A stretch of 64,000 nucleotides of DNA from Heterodera schachtii (GCA_023374025.1 SIJG01000023.1:805382-869381); one strand, 5' to 3'; numbered from the stretch's first letter, positions 36,001 through 46,283 are shown. The notes: generated from the sequence alone by a model not told the origin. Numbers and translations: made by a program.

Positions 36001-36375
36001 TAGCAGCTGATGTATTGCTTTGCTATGAAAGGGCTCCCATTTTTTGGTACCACTTTTCTTGGTAAGCGGTGCTTTTTTGATAGTGTTCTTTATACCCATT
36101 GATTCTGTGGCTCTATCCAATGGTATTTATATATGACACAATGCTTTTTCCTTGTTACAATTCTCGCCCCTCCCTTGTCAGCGAAAAGAATACGGACGGA
36201 TTGGAGAAAACTGTTCTCCGAAATTTTTGTGCCATTCTTGTTGAGACTTTGAATTGATGAATTATTTACTGATAAAAAACCTGCTGAAGTAGACGGAATC
36301 ACCCAGGCGTGTGTTACGGCCCTTCGCTGTTCGGCGAAATTTTGGCGGAACATCCACTGCACGATAACGTTTCAT
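27047..36375 (-). CDS. maco-1: Macoilin homolog (neuronal ER multi-pass coiled-coil protein)
   Basis: Exons: 36375-36281, 35789-35621, 35153-35027, 34660-c.34567, 34305/34309-34165, 33704-33550, 33090-32946, 32498-32296, 31878-31482, 31084-30731, 30283-30139, 29921-29792, 28949-28616, 27260-27047; about 900 residues with the seventh exon included (human 664). Matches in order: an MKR-type N-terminus; YLKFFLMWVCCIALDFLIGF; FELLWPVWLLVRHLYESF; FIPIQVLIFLASTYVWVQF; DRGVCLPSLFLWALFIVFEY; LYRPFAAHCIGFPVVTLGF; RMRVRREEVKRQNEFF; coiled-coil KSARSAENELRVQLKN; TLSAENKLKQDLFRALNDSK; and a SYSLSPL tail like human SPLSPVSP. Macoilin acts in neuronal ER and affects excitability. A GC donor (TTTTTCAG|GCAATT) after the fifth exon is favoured by conservation. 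The exon 4 end has two in-frame choices (34567 or 34514). The seventh exon is a duplicate of the fifth. Confidence 0.92.
27388..27420 (+). repeat. GC-rich palindromic repeat, copy (CCGGCAGCGCCTGTCGGC)
   Basis: One of at least eight dispersed copies of a short motif of the form TTTTCC-GGCGGCGCCTATCGGCACCGCC. This copy has CCGGCAGCGCCTGTCGGC after a T-rich run and lies in the last macoilin intron, close to but outside the MITE at 27662. Confidence 0.6.
27662..28589. mobile_element. hAT-like MITE with about 185-bp TIRs, carrying a nested MITE
   Basis: Ends are GGTACTTGTAGGTTTTGC and its inverted match; the inverted similarity continues for about 185 bp after the nested insertion is removed (shared AAAGCACTTTTCTAGGGTA and TGATTTTATCAATGATTTTC). 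The element is flanked by a perfect 8-bp direct repeat GATTATAA (27654-27661 and 28590-28597), the target-site length of hAT elements. No transposase is encoded, so it is non-autonomous. It sits in the last intron of the macoilin gene. Confidence 0.85.
27685..28075. mobile_element. 391-bp MITE nested in the left arm of a larger MITE
   Basis: Ends are CCAAGGGCGTAGCTAGG and CCTGGCTACGCCCTTGG, near-perfect inverted repeats, flanked on both sides by CCACCC. Removing it restores the left arm of the surrounding element, as judged against the intact right arm (GCTACCCCCC...ATAAAAATG). It contains a copy of the GC-rich palindrome (27823-27858) and repeated ATACACCCCTAA words. Confidence 0.8.
29215..29430 (+). 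repeat. Degenerate copy of the DMAP1 3' end inside a macoilin intron
   Basis: This stretch matches 26470-26760 in order and orientation: CATTCGGAC, ACGTCCAATTTG, AACAAATTTGG, AAGAAGAATTCGA, TTGTACTGTA and ATTAAACCGTAAGCAATTC recur in both. Most of the DMAP1 last exon is deleted in the copy. It lies between two related macoilin-type exons (28949 and 29494), so DMAP1 tail and macoilin exon material were copied together. Confidence 0.8.
29406..29494 (-). CDS. Possible alternative last exon of macoilin
   Basis: After a good acceptor (TTTTTTTGCAG) the exon reads ARFHPKQTYEQQQGG, then 14 more codons to a TGA. Its start closely resembles the main exon at 28949 (ARLYPKQTNKEQQQQ) and it has the same entry phase, so splicing from 29792 into it would give a macoilin with a short 29-residue tail in place of the long Ser/Gly/Gln tail. 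It may equally be an unused relic of a duplication. Not verified by transcripts. Confidence 0.45.
32946..33090 (-). other. Duplicated macoilin exon (copy B of the 34165-34309 exon)
   Basis: This 145-nt exon encodes RLELYRPFAAHCIGFPVSTL and is about 93% identical to the upstream exon at 34165-34309 (also 145 nt from the equivalent acceptor), while flanking introns do not match. It has TTTAG acceptor and CTCAG|GCAATT donor, enters in phase 1 and leaves in phase 2. The preceding exon (33550) ends in phase 1 and the following one (32498) starts in phase 2, so copy B bridges them; without it they do not join in frame. Confidence 0.75.
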
Positions 36376-39300
36376 TTTAAATGAAATGAATATTATGTAC
36401 TAAGTATGGCTAAAACTGTGTTTTTTAAATAAAGATAAAACAATACATTTGCAACCCAACCATTGCCCCAAAATACAATAATTGAGATACAAAAATGAGT
36501 TAATTGCAGTTTATGCGTCCAATCAATGTCCACCTTTTTTCTTTCTTCGTCAATGCCAAAGTTTTTTGTTATGTATCAAACAAAAGATTTTAAGTCGATT
36601 GAAGTATAGAAGTTTCGCATACCTAATAAAATTTGGGCTCAATGCAATAGACAAAAAAATTTTTTGAATGTACTCCAAAAAACAAAAATTCGTGTTTTCT
36701 CATTGTAGGTTTTTTCTTAATGCCAGTATTTGCTCTTTTCTTGTATTTATAAATTTTCGAGACTAAAGTTTTCGTTTGATACCAAGCAAGTATGGATCGA
36801 TCAACTAAGAAAAAAGTTATGGCATAAGATATTGGAGGTTATTGATTGGACGCATAAAATGAAAATGAAGTAAAGCCACAAAAGTTGCAACTTTTGACTA
36901 TACCGAAAATTCTTGAATTTACACATCCATATAAATATAGAGAACTGTCATATGTTCTTGTACCTTTCAAATACGCATTTATTTGATTGAAAAGAAAGAA
37001 AATAAAAAGTTATTGTTGCCATTTCCAACCAAAATTTGAGGGAACGGATATGTAAAAGCATTTTTTTTTACATTTGAAAGTCTCAGCACTTCAAAAGTCT
37101 TTTTACATATTGCAACAATTTGTCACGGATTTGCTCCCATAAATGGTCATTTCTTTCTCAATTTATCTACAACATACATACACATTGGCTATTATATATA
37201 TACCAGCAGCAAAGCAAACTCAAGAAATGGGCCAAAATGTGAAGCAAAAATAGGAAACGGGGGGGGGGGCAGACACGAACGACGACGAAAGAGCGACCAA
37301 AGAAGCCGCTGCCGCTGATGATGCTAGTGGTGGTGAATCGATTGTCTTTCAACATATATATCCTTCGGGGGGGGGGGGGATCTGAGTGTGTGCTGCTTGG
37401 AGAGGATGGGGCAAGAAGAGGGAGGGCACAGGGAGGAGGGAGGGATTCCTAAGAGAGACAACAACTGCTGCTGGTGGTGCTGTCCTTCTTCTTCCTCCCC
37501 CCCCCCCTCTCTTTCAGTTGCTGCTGTTGTACCCCGTCCACCTCATTCCCCCTCAATCTCACCATCCCCCGTCAATTTGCCTCTCTTCCGCTCACAAAAT
37601 GCACTTGCCGCTTATATATGTATTGAAATAAATAGGTTTTCCTTCTTTCTCTGTGTGTGTGTGGGGACTTGAAGGGATTTGTGAATCGTGAGATGAATTA
37701 GCCTCTGAGGAAGTAAATTAATAGCCCAATAGCGCCCGATGACTTAAAAACTTTTATATTCACTCATCATAATAATAATTAATAATTAAATAAATCAGCA
37801 TCCACCCACCCACAAAAGGAGGAGAAAAAGTTTGGGGGGGGGGCAAGAAAAAGGAATAAATAATGATGATTAAATGATGAGATCATCAGCAGCGTGATCA
37901 CAGGACAATGGGGCGGGCGGACTGACGGACAGATGGGTGTGTAAAATGAATGAATGAACAAATGAATTTGAAAGTGAAACCGGGGGTTGAAATGAAAATG
38001 GAAATGGACCAAAGAATGTGGGGGTGACACTAAATTTTTGTAATTAATGTGTGAAGCGCAGAAATGAAAAATGCCATTGGCGGCGCAGCGGCGCGAGGGT
38101 TATGCCGCGCTCCTCAAGGGCACAGCCACAGGCAGCAGATGAAAGAAAAGGCAACCCCCAACCCCACCATAAATGTGTGTGTGTTGGGGGGGGGGGACTA
38201 TGGACAGATGGGCAGAAAAAGCGCCCCGCCGACCGATGAGAAGGCACCACCCCACCACCACACCCATCCCATCAATGGGTGGGGGAAGCATTTCGCCATC
38301 TCATGGACAAAAGGCTGGGGGGATGGATGGCTGTATAATAAAAACGGAGGCATCGGAATTAGGGGGGGGGGGGGGGGTATGGTGGTGGGGTAGAGGTGAA
38401 AGAGCACCAAAGCAGATAGCAAGGATTATGGACGGAATTTTCAGCGAAAATGGGGGAGGGGACGCCGAGGAGTCAGTCATCAGCAGCAGCAGCAAAGCAA
38501 GTTGGACACACAATCGAAGCAGCGAGAGCACTGCTGAAGGGGTGTGGGGGGGGGGGGGGGGTAAAGCAGCTTTCACACATATATAAGTATGCGGCATATT
38601 TTTCTGCTGCTGTTGTTGGCATGTGCCTGTTTTCCAACGGGCAATTTTGAGCAGAAGCGCCGCTGGGCAGGGCACAGTGATAATGGGGCAACGGGCAACT
38701 TCATTAGCAGCATTCGGCATGCCGTGCCCCACCCTCGCGCCCTCCCCACCCCCTTTTTCGCGTCTCCCACTCACACTTTTTTTTTTATTCCTCACGCAAT
38801 GTTTCCAGCCCAGTAGCAACAGCAACAGCATTCCCGTGCCTGCTTTTAATCTCCTTCCTACACACAGACAAAGTGCATCATCAGTTTTTGAATATGGTTA
38901 AAAGTGCCGGGCAAAGCTAAGCCAAGCCAAACATGAAAATTGAGCATTTTGGAACATAGGGAAAAGGGAGGGCAGCGAAAAGTTTTGAAGGAGAAAAAAA
39001 GGCCAATTTGATGGATGAGAAAAGGTAATTCGATAAAGAAAAAGCACAGCGCCACGCCACGCCATACACAGAAGAGACAGGGCACACACACAAAAGAGAA
39101 ATGAGGGAAAAAGCAGCGGCAACAGCGGCAAGCTGGACAAAGTGTGAAGGTCGATTGAGAATTGAACAAATTTGAAAGGGTGCAACAACAGCAAAGAGCC
39201 AAACGGTGGGAAAGTAGAGGGAGGGGAGGGAGGGGAGTAAGTACACCGACCGACCGCCGCTTTATTATTCGAGCGAGGTCGAAGCAGCGGAGCATTGGCG

Positions 39301-39833
39301 GCGCTGGTGGTGGTGGTGGTGGCGGCGCGTTGCTCACGCGACTGACAATGATGAGAGAATGGAACAAATAGACGGGGAAGAAATAGTGGAAGAAAATTTG
39401 TCAGAAAGAGAGAGACGGAGAGAGAGAGAGTTGGTGGCAGAGACACACACAAACAGAGAGAGAATGAGAAAAGGAGGAGAAAAAATTGATTGGTTTATTT
39501 CTTATTTACTTCCCGCTTAAAACACAATGCCATAGTTAAGCAAATTTGTTTGTTTTCTCACTACCATATGATACAGTAATTGACGTATGAATTTCTGTCT
39601 GTGGCGAAGGAACGGTAAAAATAATGGACCATTTTTTTTAATTGAAAAAAGGTTCATTATTTTTTCTCGATTTTCCATGAATCAAACATGACCAATAAAT
39701 TGTTGAGAATATTTAATGGCATATTTGTGCCGTTGCCATGGAAAATTAAGTTCATGAAGACAAAATAAAACATATTTCATGCATTCATGTGATTATAGAG
39801 AAAAACTATTTAAATTATAAAATTTTAATTAAA
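36376..39833. other. Intergenic region with GC- and purine-rich central part
   Basis: Between the divergent macoilin and BBIP1 genes. The first 800 bp are AT-rich. 37.2-39.5 kb is unusually GC- and purine-rich, with G runs (for example near 37371-37379 and 38361-38377), CAG/CTG-like words and (GA)n at 39411-39431. Many overlapping open frames exist on both strands; only one with a signal-peptide-like start (38589) seems worth recording. Confidence 0.5.
38589..38816 (+). CDS. Candidate small secreted peptide (weak)
   Basis: The frame starts MRHIFLLLLLACACFPTG, a plausible signal peptide, followed by NFEQKRRWAGHSDNGATGNF with a dibasic KRR that could be a processing site, as in neuropeptide precursors. 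A TATATAAG lies just before the ATG. Against it: the region is GC-rich with many open frames on both strands, the C-terminal half becomes Pro/Thr/Phe-rich like simple sequence, and I recognise no family. An unspliced frame of 75 residues may be only a first exon. Confidence 0.25.
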   Translation: MRHIFLLLLLACACFPTGNFEQKRRWAGHSDNGATGNFISSIRHAVPHPRALPTPFFASPTHTFFFIPHAMFPAQ

Positions 39834-40615
39834 ATGAATTCAAAATCAACGGAAAGTGGGCGAAATTCGTCCCCATTGAGTGCAGAAGATGAGCCACCAG
39901 TGAAGGAGATAATGTGGCCACCGCATGGACATGTCTATCAGCAGGTGTTGTTGTTGTTGTTATTGTTCCTTTTGATTTTACACAAAATTGATTTATACCC
40001 CAATTAAAATCAATATTTTGGCAGTAAGAAAATTGGGAATTAAATTTAAAAAATGATAAAACAAATTCCAAATGATTAAATAATATGTCATTTCAAGCAA
40101 AATTTGAATTGAAAATTGTTTTGGACGCACAATTCTGCATTATGTAATTGGTAGCTTGCCAATCGGCCATGCTAAATATGAACAGCACTTGAGAGGCTTA
40201 AAATGAAATATTTTTTTTTTTGATTGCGCTTTTCCAAGGCTTACTGTATAAGCCTAAAATTTTTATTTTTTCCCCACAAAATTGCAGGAATTTATGCTTC
40301 CCGCTTATTGCAAGCCGAAATTGATCCCGTTGAAATCGGTTACGCTGGAAAAGCTAGAAAAAATGCAGGCCGAAAATGCGGAGAAACTGCGCAACATGGA
40401 GCAGGAGGCGGAATCAGAACAACAGCAACATGTGGGAATTTAAAATTTTTTTTTTTTTTGCAATTTTGGCATACTGTAATATGCCGCCATTTTATTACGG
40501 TATCTATGTATCACATTTAATCCGTTAGCCACAGGATGGAAGCAAACACGAAAATGCGCCTGGCTCTGTTGGTGGTCAAAGCGGTCCGACGGACATTTGG
40601 AAGGCAGAAGAATGA
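39834..40615 (+). CDS. BBIP1: BBIP1 (BBIP10/BBS18) homolog, BBSome subunit
   Basis: Exons 39834-39944, 40288-40431 and 40535-40615 give 111 residues; without the last splice the frame stops at 40441-40443. The core CKPKLIPLKSVTLEKLEKM is almost the same as the diagnostic segment of human BBIP1 (92 residues), followed by a short charged helix. BBIP1 is a small component of the BBSome, which carries membrane proteins in cilia; in a nematode that means sensory neurons. The N-terminal 37 residues (Ser/Asp/Glu-rich, ending near HGHVYQQ) are not conserved as far as I know. Acceptors are ATTGCAG and CCACAG. Confidence 0.85.
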
Positions 40616-41268
40616 ATTTGAAAATTAAAGGCGACGCGGAGAAATTTTTTGGCAATTAGACTAGAAAATTTTATTTTCCTAATTTAATTTAAAAATATTT
40701 TTTTTTAAAATAAAATCAGAATTAAAAGTTAGACTGGTTGGAATTATTTCAGCATTTTCCCATAGCTTAGCTCTGGTAAAAAAAATTATTTGAACTTTTT
40801 GGTTTATCGCTAAAATTTTGGGCACACATTTTCGAAATTAAAGAACAATTTGTAGAGCGGAGGAAAGGGAGTGAATTTGGGTTGTTTTTTTTGGACTCGT
40901 ACAAAAAGCAACTTGTACAATTTCTTAGGTTAGGCCAAGGCTTTGGTCTAAGTTTTAGAGGCTATGCCTAGGCTTGGTTAGTCCTAAGCTTAGGTTTTAT
41001 TTTGTAAAATACGACTTGATTTTTGTACGAGTTTCCATTTGCAACAACAAAAAAAAAATCCTTTTACATCTCGAAGTATATTCATTCTAACCCAACAAAC
41101 ATTAGCGCAGTTTTATTTATCCATGGAACATAAACAACATCCATACAAACATAGCAACAGAAGAAAAAGAGCATCGTGACATAAACATCGCACATTTTCC
41201 GTCCATAAAACATGAAATTTTTGTTTACACCTAATACACACAAAAACAATATGTGTCGTCGAGAGAGC
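40616..41268. other. Intergenic, between BBIP1 and the 41.3-kb gene
   Basis: AT-rich sequence with an internal run of related words (TTAGGCCAAGG, TAGGCTTGG, TTAGTCCTAAGC, about 40926-41000) resembling another copy near 50440-50490. These converge on the 3' ends of both flanking genes. No gene is seen. Confidence 0.55.
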
Positions 41269-42106
41269 TTATGCTTCGTCGTCCTTCTTCATGAACAGCG
41301 TGTAGGGCCACAACGGCTCCTCCTTGGTGCCGTACAACATCATGGCAAAGTTGTGCGCAGTGATGAACATGGACAGGATCACCATCCACTTGCACATTTG
41401 GAAGGTGATCTCCTGGTTTCGGTTGACGCGCTCCGTCGGCACGCCGGCCATCATTTTTGGCTGACAAATGAATGGATTTGATCGGACTATTGATTGGATC
41501 CATTGTGTTTAAATAATTGAAATGGCAAAAAATGCCAAAATTGGTCTCAGTCTCACATAGCATTCCTCCTGCAGCGCGCGCACCTGCGGGTTGTACAGGC
41601 CGTATTTGCCCATCACCAAACCGCCACAACGAGTGCCCTCCGGGAGACGAGGCAAAATTTTACCATAGGCCTGTAGAAGAAAAAAATGATCAAATAAAAA
41701 TACGGTAGAAAATTTTTGCTTGTGAGACAAGTTCAGTATTCAATACATCGAAAAAAATTTTGAGAGGACCCACGATCGATAATACTAATCGTATCGAATT
41801 AAAACGGTAGAAAAAAAAAATTCTTTTATCCAAATTAGGGATTTTACAAAATGATGGTCGAATTTTGTTAATTTGAGAACTCACTCCCAACTGCCAATCG
41901 CCGGGGTTCAAACTGAAAAATCAAATCGCATTGGAATTACGAAATAAAAAATTGAGAGGTTTTTACGGGTCGAATTCCTCAAGCGTTGGCGGCTCTTTGC
42001 CGGTCACCGGATGGACAACACCGCCGCCTTTTAACGGACGGCTGCAAATTTGGACGGGGCCAAAAAGGCGTTTGAAGAGGAAAACATTCGACGGTTTGGA
42101 GCACAT
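41269..42106 (-). CDS. Small one-TM protein, mitochondrial-like, family not recognised
   Basis: Exons 42106-41967, 41912-41885, 41670-41557 and 41460-41269 join in frame to 157 residues. The start MCSKPSNVFLFKRLFGP is basic and amphipathic-looking, as in a mitochondrial presequence. The middle, LPRLPEGTRCGGLVMGKYGL, and the C-terminal part with one hydrophobic segment (about residues 119-138, WMVILSMFITAHNFAMMLYG) ending in a short charged tail (FMKKDDEA) look like a strongly constrained small inner-membrane protein such as a respiratory-chain accessory subunit. That role is inference; I cannot name the family. The second exon is only 28 nt. Confidence 0.8.
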
Positions 42107-43101
42107 TTGTGTAGCTTTTATAGTACTTTTAAGTCAAAAAATCTTAATTTTATTTAAGAGAAACTTTTTTTTTTTATTCAAAAAAAAACGAAATTTATAA
42201 ATGGAAAACAATGGGCAAAAAAAAAAAACATATTGAAATGTGAAAAAATGAATGAATGAATGAAGGTGTCCGTCAATTTGGCACTTTTAAAAGGGATGGA
42301 TGGAGCGCGAAATGAAAAATGACACGCGGATGCTACGCCAAACGGACGAAACCCAATTTATAGTAGACAAACTCGTACTGTTTTAGACAGAAAAATCGTC
42401 ATAATAAATGCTTAAAAGACTCGGAAATTTCACACGAATTTCATTATCCTAATGGAATGGCATAACAACACAAATCATGACGATAATCCCAACAAAAAGG
42501 AACATTTTTATGAAGCACGTCAAAATAGAATTTCACATTTCTCCATAATTCAAATTGATCGATCACTTCTCAGCAAATTCATTCACTTCTGCTGATCACT
42601 TGGGCCAGGAGTTGCGCCGAGAAGTCTAAAAAGAAATAAATTTGGATTTTTAAATAAGCATTTTCATCACTCCATTAAAAAAATTTCTTTTTTAATTATG
42701 GGCGAGGAAGCTTAGACAAGATTTTGAGATAGGCTTAATCCTACTGTGCCGAGTGCGAGAGATCCCTCACAAAATCAGGGTTAGCTTTTAGAGTTTTTTT
42801 TGGGTGGCGAAATCTCAGTTTTTTGCTTGGGTGGCGAAGTGTCGGTCGATACAGGTGGTAAATAATATTTGTGTAGACCTAATTTTGACCCTTTCTTCGA
42901 TTCGTATATATTTTTAAACTTTATTTTTGGCACTTAATTTAATTTCTACATTTATCTGTCTTCCAACTTTTACAATTTGAATGAAGCGGCACGTCCTTTG
43001 ATCATTTATCACTAAAAAATTACCGATGCATAAATTGGGCATTTATTTGATGATAAAAACGCCTTACTCACATTAATAACAAAATATTACTTTATTTTAA
43101 A
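42107..43101. other. Intergenic around the truncated F-box-like copy
   Basis: Apart from the remnant at 42470-42671, this contains a (GAAT)n run near 42249 and AT-rich DNA with words GGGTGGCGAA / AATCTCAG (about 42800-42840), related to a stretch near 56390-56480. No other gene is supported. Confidence 0.5.
42470..42671 (-). pseudogene. Solo last exon and 3' flank of an F-box-like family gene
   Basis: This stretch matches the 3' ends of the genes at 44702 and 53845: the CACGTCAAAATAGAATTTCA flank, the last exon (acceptor TTTTTAG, then LLGATPGPSDQQK and stop, about 42583-42625 on the minus strand), and the upstream intron to TTTTCATCAC. The coding part that should precede it is missing, so it is a truncated copy. 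Confidence 0.75.
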
Positions 43102-43798
43102 ATGAAACTGATTAAACGAAAATATTTTCCACCCGAATTACTTGTTGAGTTAATTTATTTTTTGCCGTTCAAATGCCGTTGGGGTACTACAAGGGTTTCT
43201 GCACTATTCGATGGATTTATCCTGGAAAAACAGGGCAAATGGCTGAAAATTTTTTATTTGGTACTTAAATTAAAAATAAATATTTAAGAAAAAAAATTCA
43301 GATCGATGAGTTGGACGCGAAATTGAGCACCCTTTTGGAACAAGTGGCTCATTTGCCTCGGCATATTTTGCACTGTCTCATGACGCGTAAGTTTACCTTA
43401 CTTTATAGGGTTGGGATCCCATCCGGAATCGGTCTCGGATTCCCGGCTTTTTCACTTCACACCACCGGTTTTTCAAATTCCAAAAGCCGATAAGATCCGG
43501 GACAAATTTTCATCATCCTATGGCATATTTTAATACAATTTAGTGCTCTCACTCCATTTTCGTGTTCCCAACGAGTTCGGCATGGAGAGGCCCACGGCTT
43601 CCGAAAATTATGGCATTGGCAAGTTCCGCACGCATCTGGCAGAAATTCGTGCACATCTTATTATGACTGACAGTGTGGTGATCACCCGTGCGCCCGGCTG
43701 TAAGTTTTGTTTACAAATTTTGGCAAGGAGTACTCCAAAATGCCAAATTTCAACAAACATTTTCAGATTTGCAGAAGCTTATCGATTTTTTTGCATAA
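43102..43798 (+). CDS. Short F-box-like protein (divergent member)
   Basis: Exons 43102-43260, 43302-43386, 43544-43699 and 43767-43798 join in frame to 143 residues. The N-terminus KYFPPELLVELIYFLPFKCR has the F-box pattern (P..ll..i...lp), followed by RVSALFDGFI in the place where the longer family members have VSHRFDAMVDEHF. The rest (LHFRVPNEFGMERP, then HLAEIRAHLIM) matches no longer member by eye. F-box proteins recruit substrates to SCF ubiquitin ligases; whether this one binds Skp1 is not known. Intron 1 is 41 bp. It could also be a truncated relic of the family. Confidence 0.5.
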
Positions 43799-44701
43799 AA
43801 TTTCGAATTTCTTTGCAAATGTTTTTTATTTCGTATTTATGTGTCTTATCAATAGGGCTACGATTTATAGTTGCTAAAGAAGCTGCCAACATAGTTAGTT
43901 TTTAGGTTCTTAAAACCCCACCAAATAGGTGCTTCTTAGAGGTGTATTTTTGGAAAAAAACTAGGTCGATTTTTAGGGGTACATTTTTCGTTTTTATTGC
44001 ATTTTTGTTAATTAATTTTGGCAAAATCCAAAATATTTGAAAATAGTTTTATTTTTAAATTTTTTTAGGTTTTCGATGCTAAAAACAAAAACTAGAAAAA
44101 ATCGTAGCCCTACTTATGTATCAATGATTTTCAAGTGTATTAATTTTAATTTACTTTTTTTACATTTGTTACTACAATTTTTTGAGAATATTTGGCCTAT
44201 CCTAATTTCTATATATTCTTACTTCTTAATGAATCATAACATTTTGAAATTGCTTTCAATCAGTTATTTACAATTTATTTGATCAAAAATGTATCACAAA
44301 TATTATATTTTTACCGCCAAAATTATGGGTTTGATTCAAGAGTCCGGTGGATTCTTTTTTGAGTTTGACTAATTTTATTAACATAATTACCCACAGATTT
44401 TTGTAAACCAGAACAAAACTTGATCACTACCTAAAAATCATCACATTTCTGACGACTAAAACAAATGAAAAACTCTTCATAAAATGCATTAAATTTGCTA
44501 GCAGAAAACACAATTTTATTAAAATAGACGACAATTTATCTAATCATAATAACACTCATGGAGGATAAAAACAAATCCATGTTGATCACAATGATCATTC
44601 CAAAAAAGAACAATTTATGAGCACGTCAAAATAGAATTTCATATTTCTCCATAATCCAAATTGATCGGTCACTTCTCCGCAAATTCATTCACTTCTGCTG
44701 A
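43799..44701. other. AT-rich intergenic region
   Basis: No gene seen. It contains AGGTGTATTTTTGG and AGGGGTACATTTTT words (about 43930-43995) similar to the ATACACCCCTAA repeats inside the MITE at 27685, in inverse orientation, and the 3' flank of the next F-box-like gene (CACGTCAAAATAGAATTTCA near 44617). Confidence 0.5.
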
Positions 44702-46283
44702 TCACTTACTTGGGCCGGGAGTTGCGCCGAGAAGCCTAAAAAGAAATAAATTTGGATTTTAAATAAGCATTTTCATCACTGACCCGTCCCCGATGTGATC
44801 CTCGTCATTAATTTCAATGTCAATTCTGTTCCATCGATAATAAATATTCCAATTAGACGCTTCTTCTTCCCATTTTGCCCATTTGCTTTCGTCTCGCACA
44901 ATTGGAGAACGAATCAGCAAAAAGCGGATGCTTATGTAAGTTCTTTTCAACGTCAATTGTTCGTGAGTCAATTCGTTTGTCAAATCAAAGAGAACGACGG
45001 AGTCAGCAAAAGATTTCGGAAACCAAACCACGACAATGAAATTGACGGGAGATGAAGCCGAGGCAAATGCCTAAAATGTGAAAAAAATGATTAAAAAAAC
45101 AAAATGATGGGTCGGAGAATCCGATTCTGATAGCCATTTCGATCCAATCCGAACCTCTGACCATATTTCGAACAAAAAATCGAAAACTCATTTTTTTGCA
45201 TTGGGCGAAAAATAAACATTTTTGTCAGATCAGCGAAACCCAAAAAATCGTAAAATGGCAAAAAATCAATTAGAAAGCACCGCTTTGAAGGCTTCAATTC
45301 TTGACGCCAAATTTCCATCATCCTTTTTCAGCTGGTATCTCAACACCTTTGGCACATTGTTTGGAAGTGGAGTGAACAGCCATTTTGCCATCGCTTGTCC
45401 ATCCGATGCCATGGCATTGTCATCGGCCGGAAATTCGGTGAAGAGATCGGAAGAATAGAAAGTGACAACACGCAACAACGGACAATCGTTGAGAATTGAC
45501 GGGACGAATTGTCGCAAACGGTGGAAAACATCGAAGGACAATTGAAGGCCACGAAGATTTTTTTCAATCATTGGCCAAATGTTGTGCACAATCAATTCCA
45601 AAATGCGATCACTGTACGTGCGGATGACCAAATTAATCGGACAGGCGGCGAACAGTGGACGAAAACGGCGGAGAAAAGCGATGGCATTGCGGTCGATGTA
45701 ACTAAAAATGAATGGAAATGTTGGCAAAAAATTAGAAATTGGCCAATCTTACGAGATGATGATGGATTTGAAGCCGCTAACTTTGCGTGGCAATTGGACT
45801 TGTGGAATTGATAACTGCTTCTTTCCTTCAAAGAGATGAACCATTTTCATTGTGCAACCCCCGATGAGCTCTTTGGTAGAATTGCGAATTGCCATTTCCG
45901 TCGTGCCATCCTCGCCATTTTTGCGCCAAATTTCCAAGGATTTCAGCGCCCAGCGCCGCGTCTTGAAATGTTCGTCGACCATTGCGTCAAATTGGTGGCT
46001 GACAAATGCGATTCCAAGGCCCAGTTGAGAACGCTTAAGCAATTCAAACACCGAAAGCCAAGCGTCGGCAGAGATGAAACTGAAAAATTAAATTTTCAAT
46101 TTTTGAAATTTATTTTTATTTTTTTACATTTTCTTTTTTGGTTTTTTGAATCGGTCCCAAAACATCCAAAGAATGGCGCAACATCCAACCAACATTGGCA
46201 CACCGTACAGACTAAAAAATGAAAAAAATGAGGGCAAAATTGAGAAAAATTCGATAAACGTACAGAATCTTTTTGGAAGGCAT
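44702..46283 (-). CDS. F-box-like family protein with N-terminal signal anchor (copy 1)
   Basis: Exons 46283-46264, 46211-46128, 46079-45753, 45701-45281, 45070-44784, 44735-44702; 390 residues in frame. The body is the cyst-nematode F-box-like type: ISADAWLSVFELLKRSQLGL, FVSHQFDAMVDEHFKTRRW, FIV-type third block and RSPIVRDESKWAKWEEEA. It is nearly identical to copy 4 (53845-55333). Unlike copies 2-4, which start with MSD and a short charged exon, this one starts MPSKKILLYGVPMLVG, has a hydrophobic stretch (residues about 6-25) and then RFKKPKKK before the F-box. This predicts a signal anchor. A TATAAAAG lies about 80 bp upstream. A 4-bp duplication (AAGTAAGT) makes the last exon end early (GPSK instead of GPSDQQK). 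An alternative is that the first two exons are a separate 35-codon gene ending at the TAA formed at 46127. Confidence 0.75.

Noticed and set aside
38858..39452. Long overlapping open frames on the minus strand (169 and 184 codons)
   Set aside because: Cys/Phe/Ser/Pro-rich translations in three frames at once, as expected from purine-rich sense DNA; not a protein pattern.
42104..42106. Bacterial contamination or horizontal transfer anywhere in the window
   Set aside because: All supported genes have spliceosomal introns and animal orthologs or nematode-type families; no prokaryote-like gene was seen.
45509..46222. Plus-strand open frames opposite F-box-like copy 1
   Set aside because: They mirror the coding strand of the F-box-like exons; splice phases and similarity to copies 2 and 4 support the minus strand.
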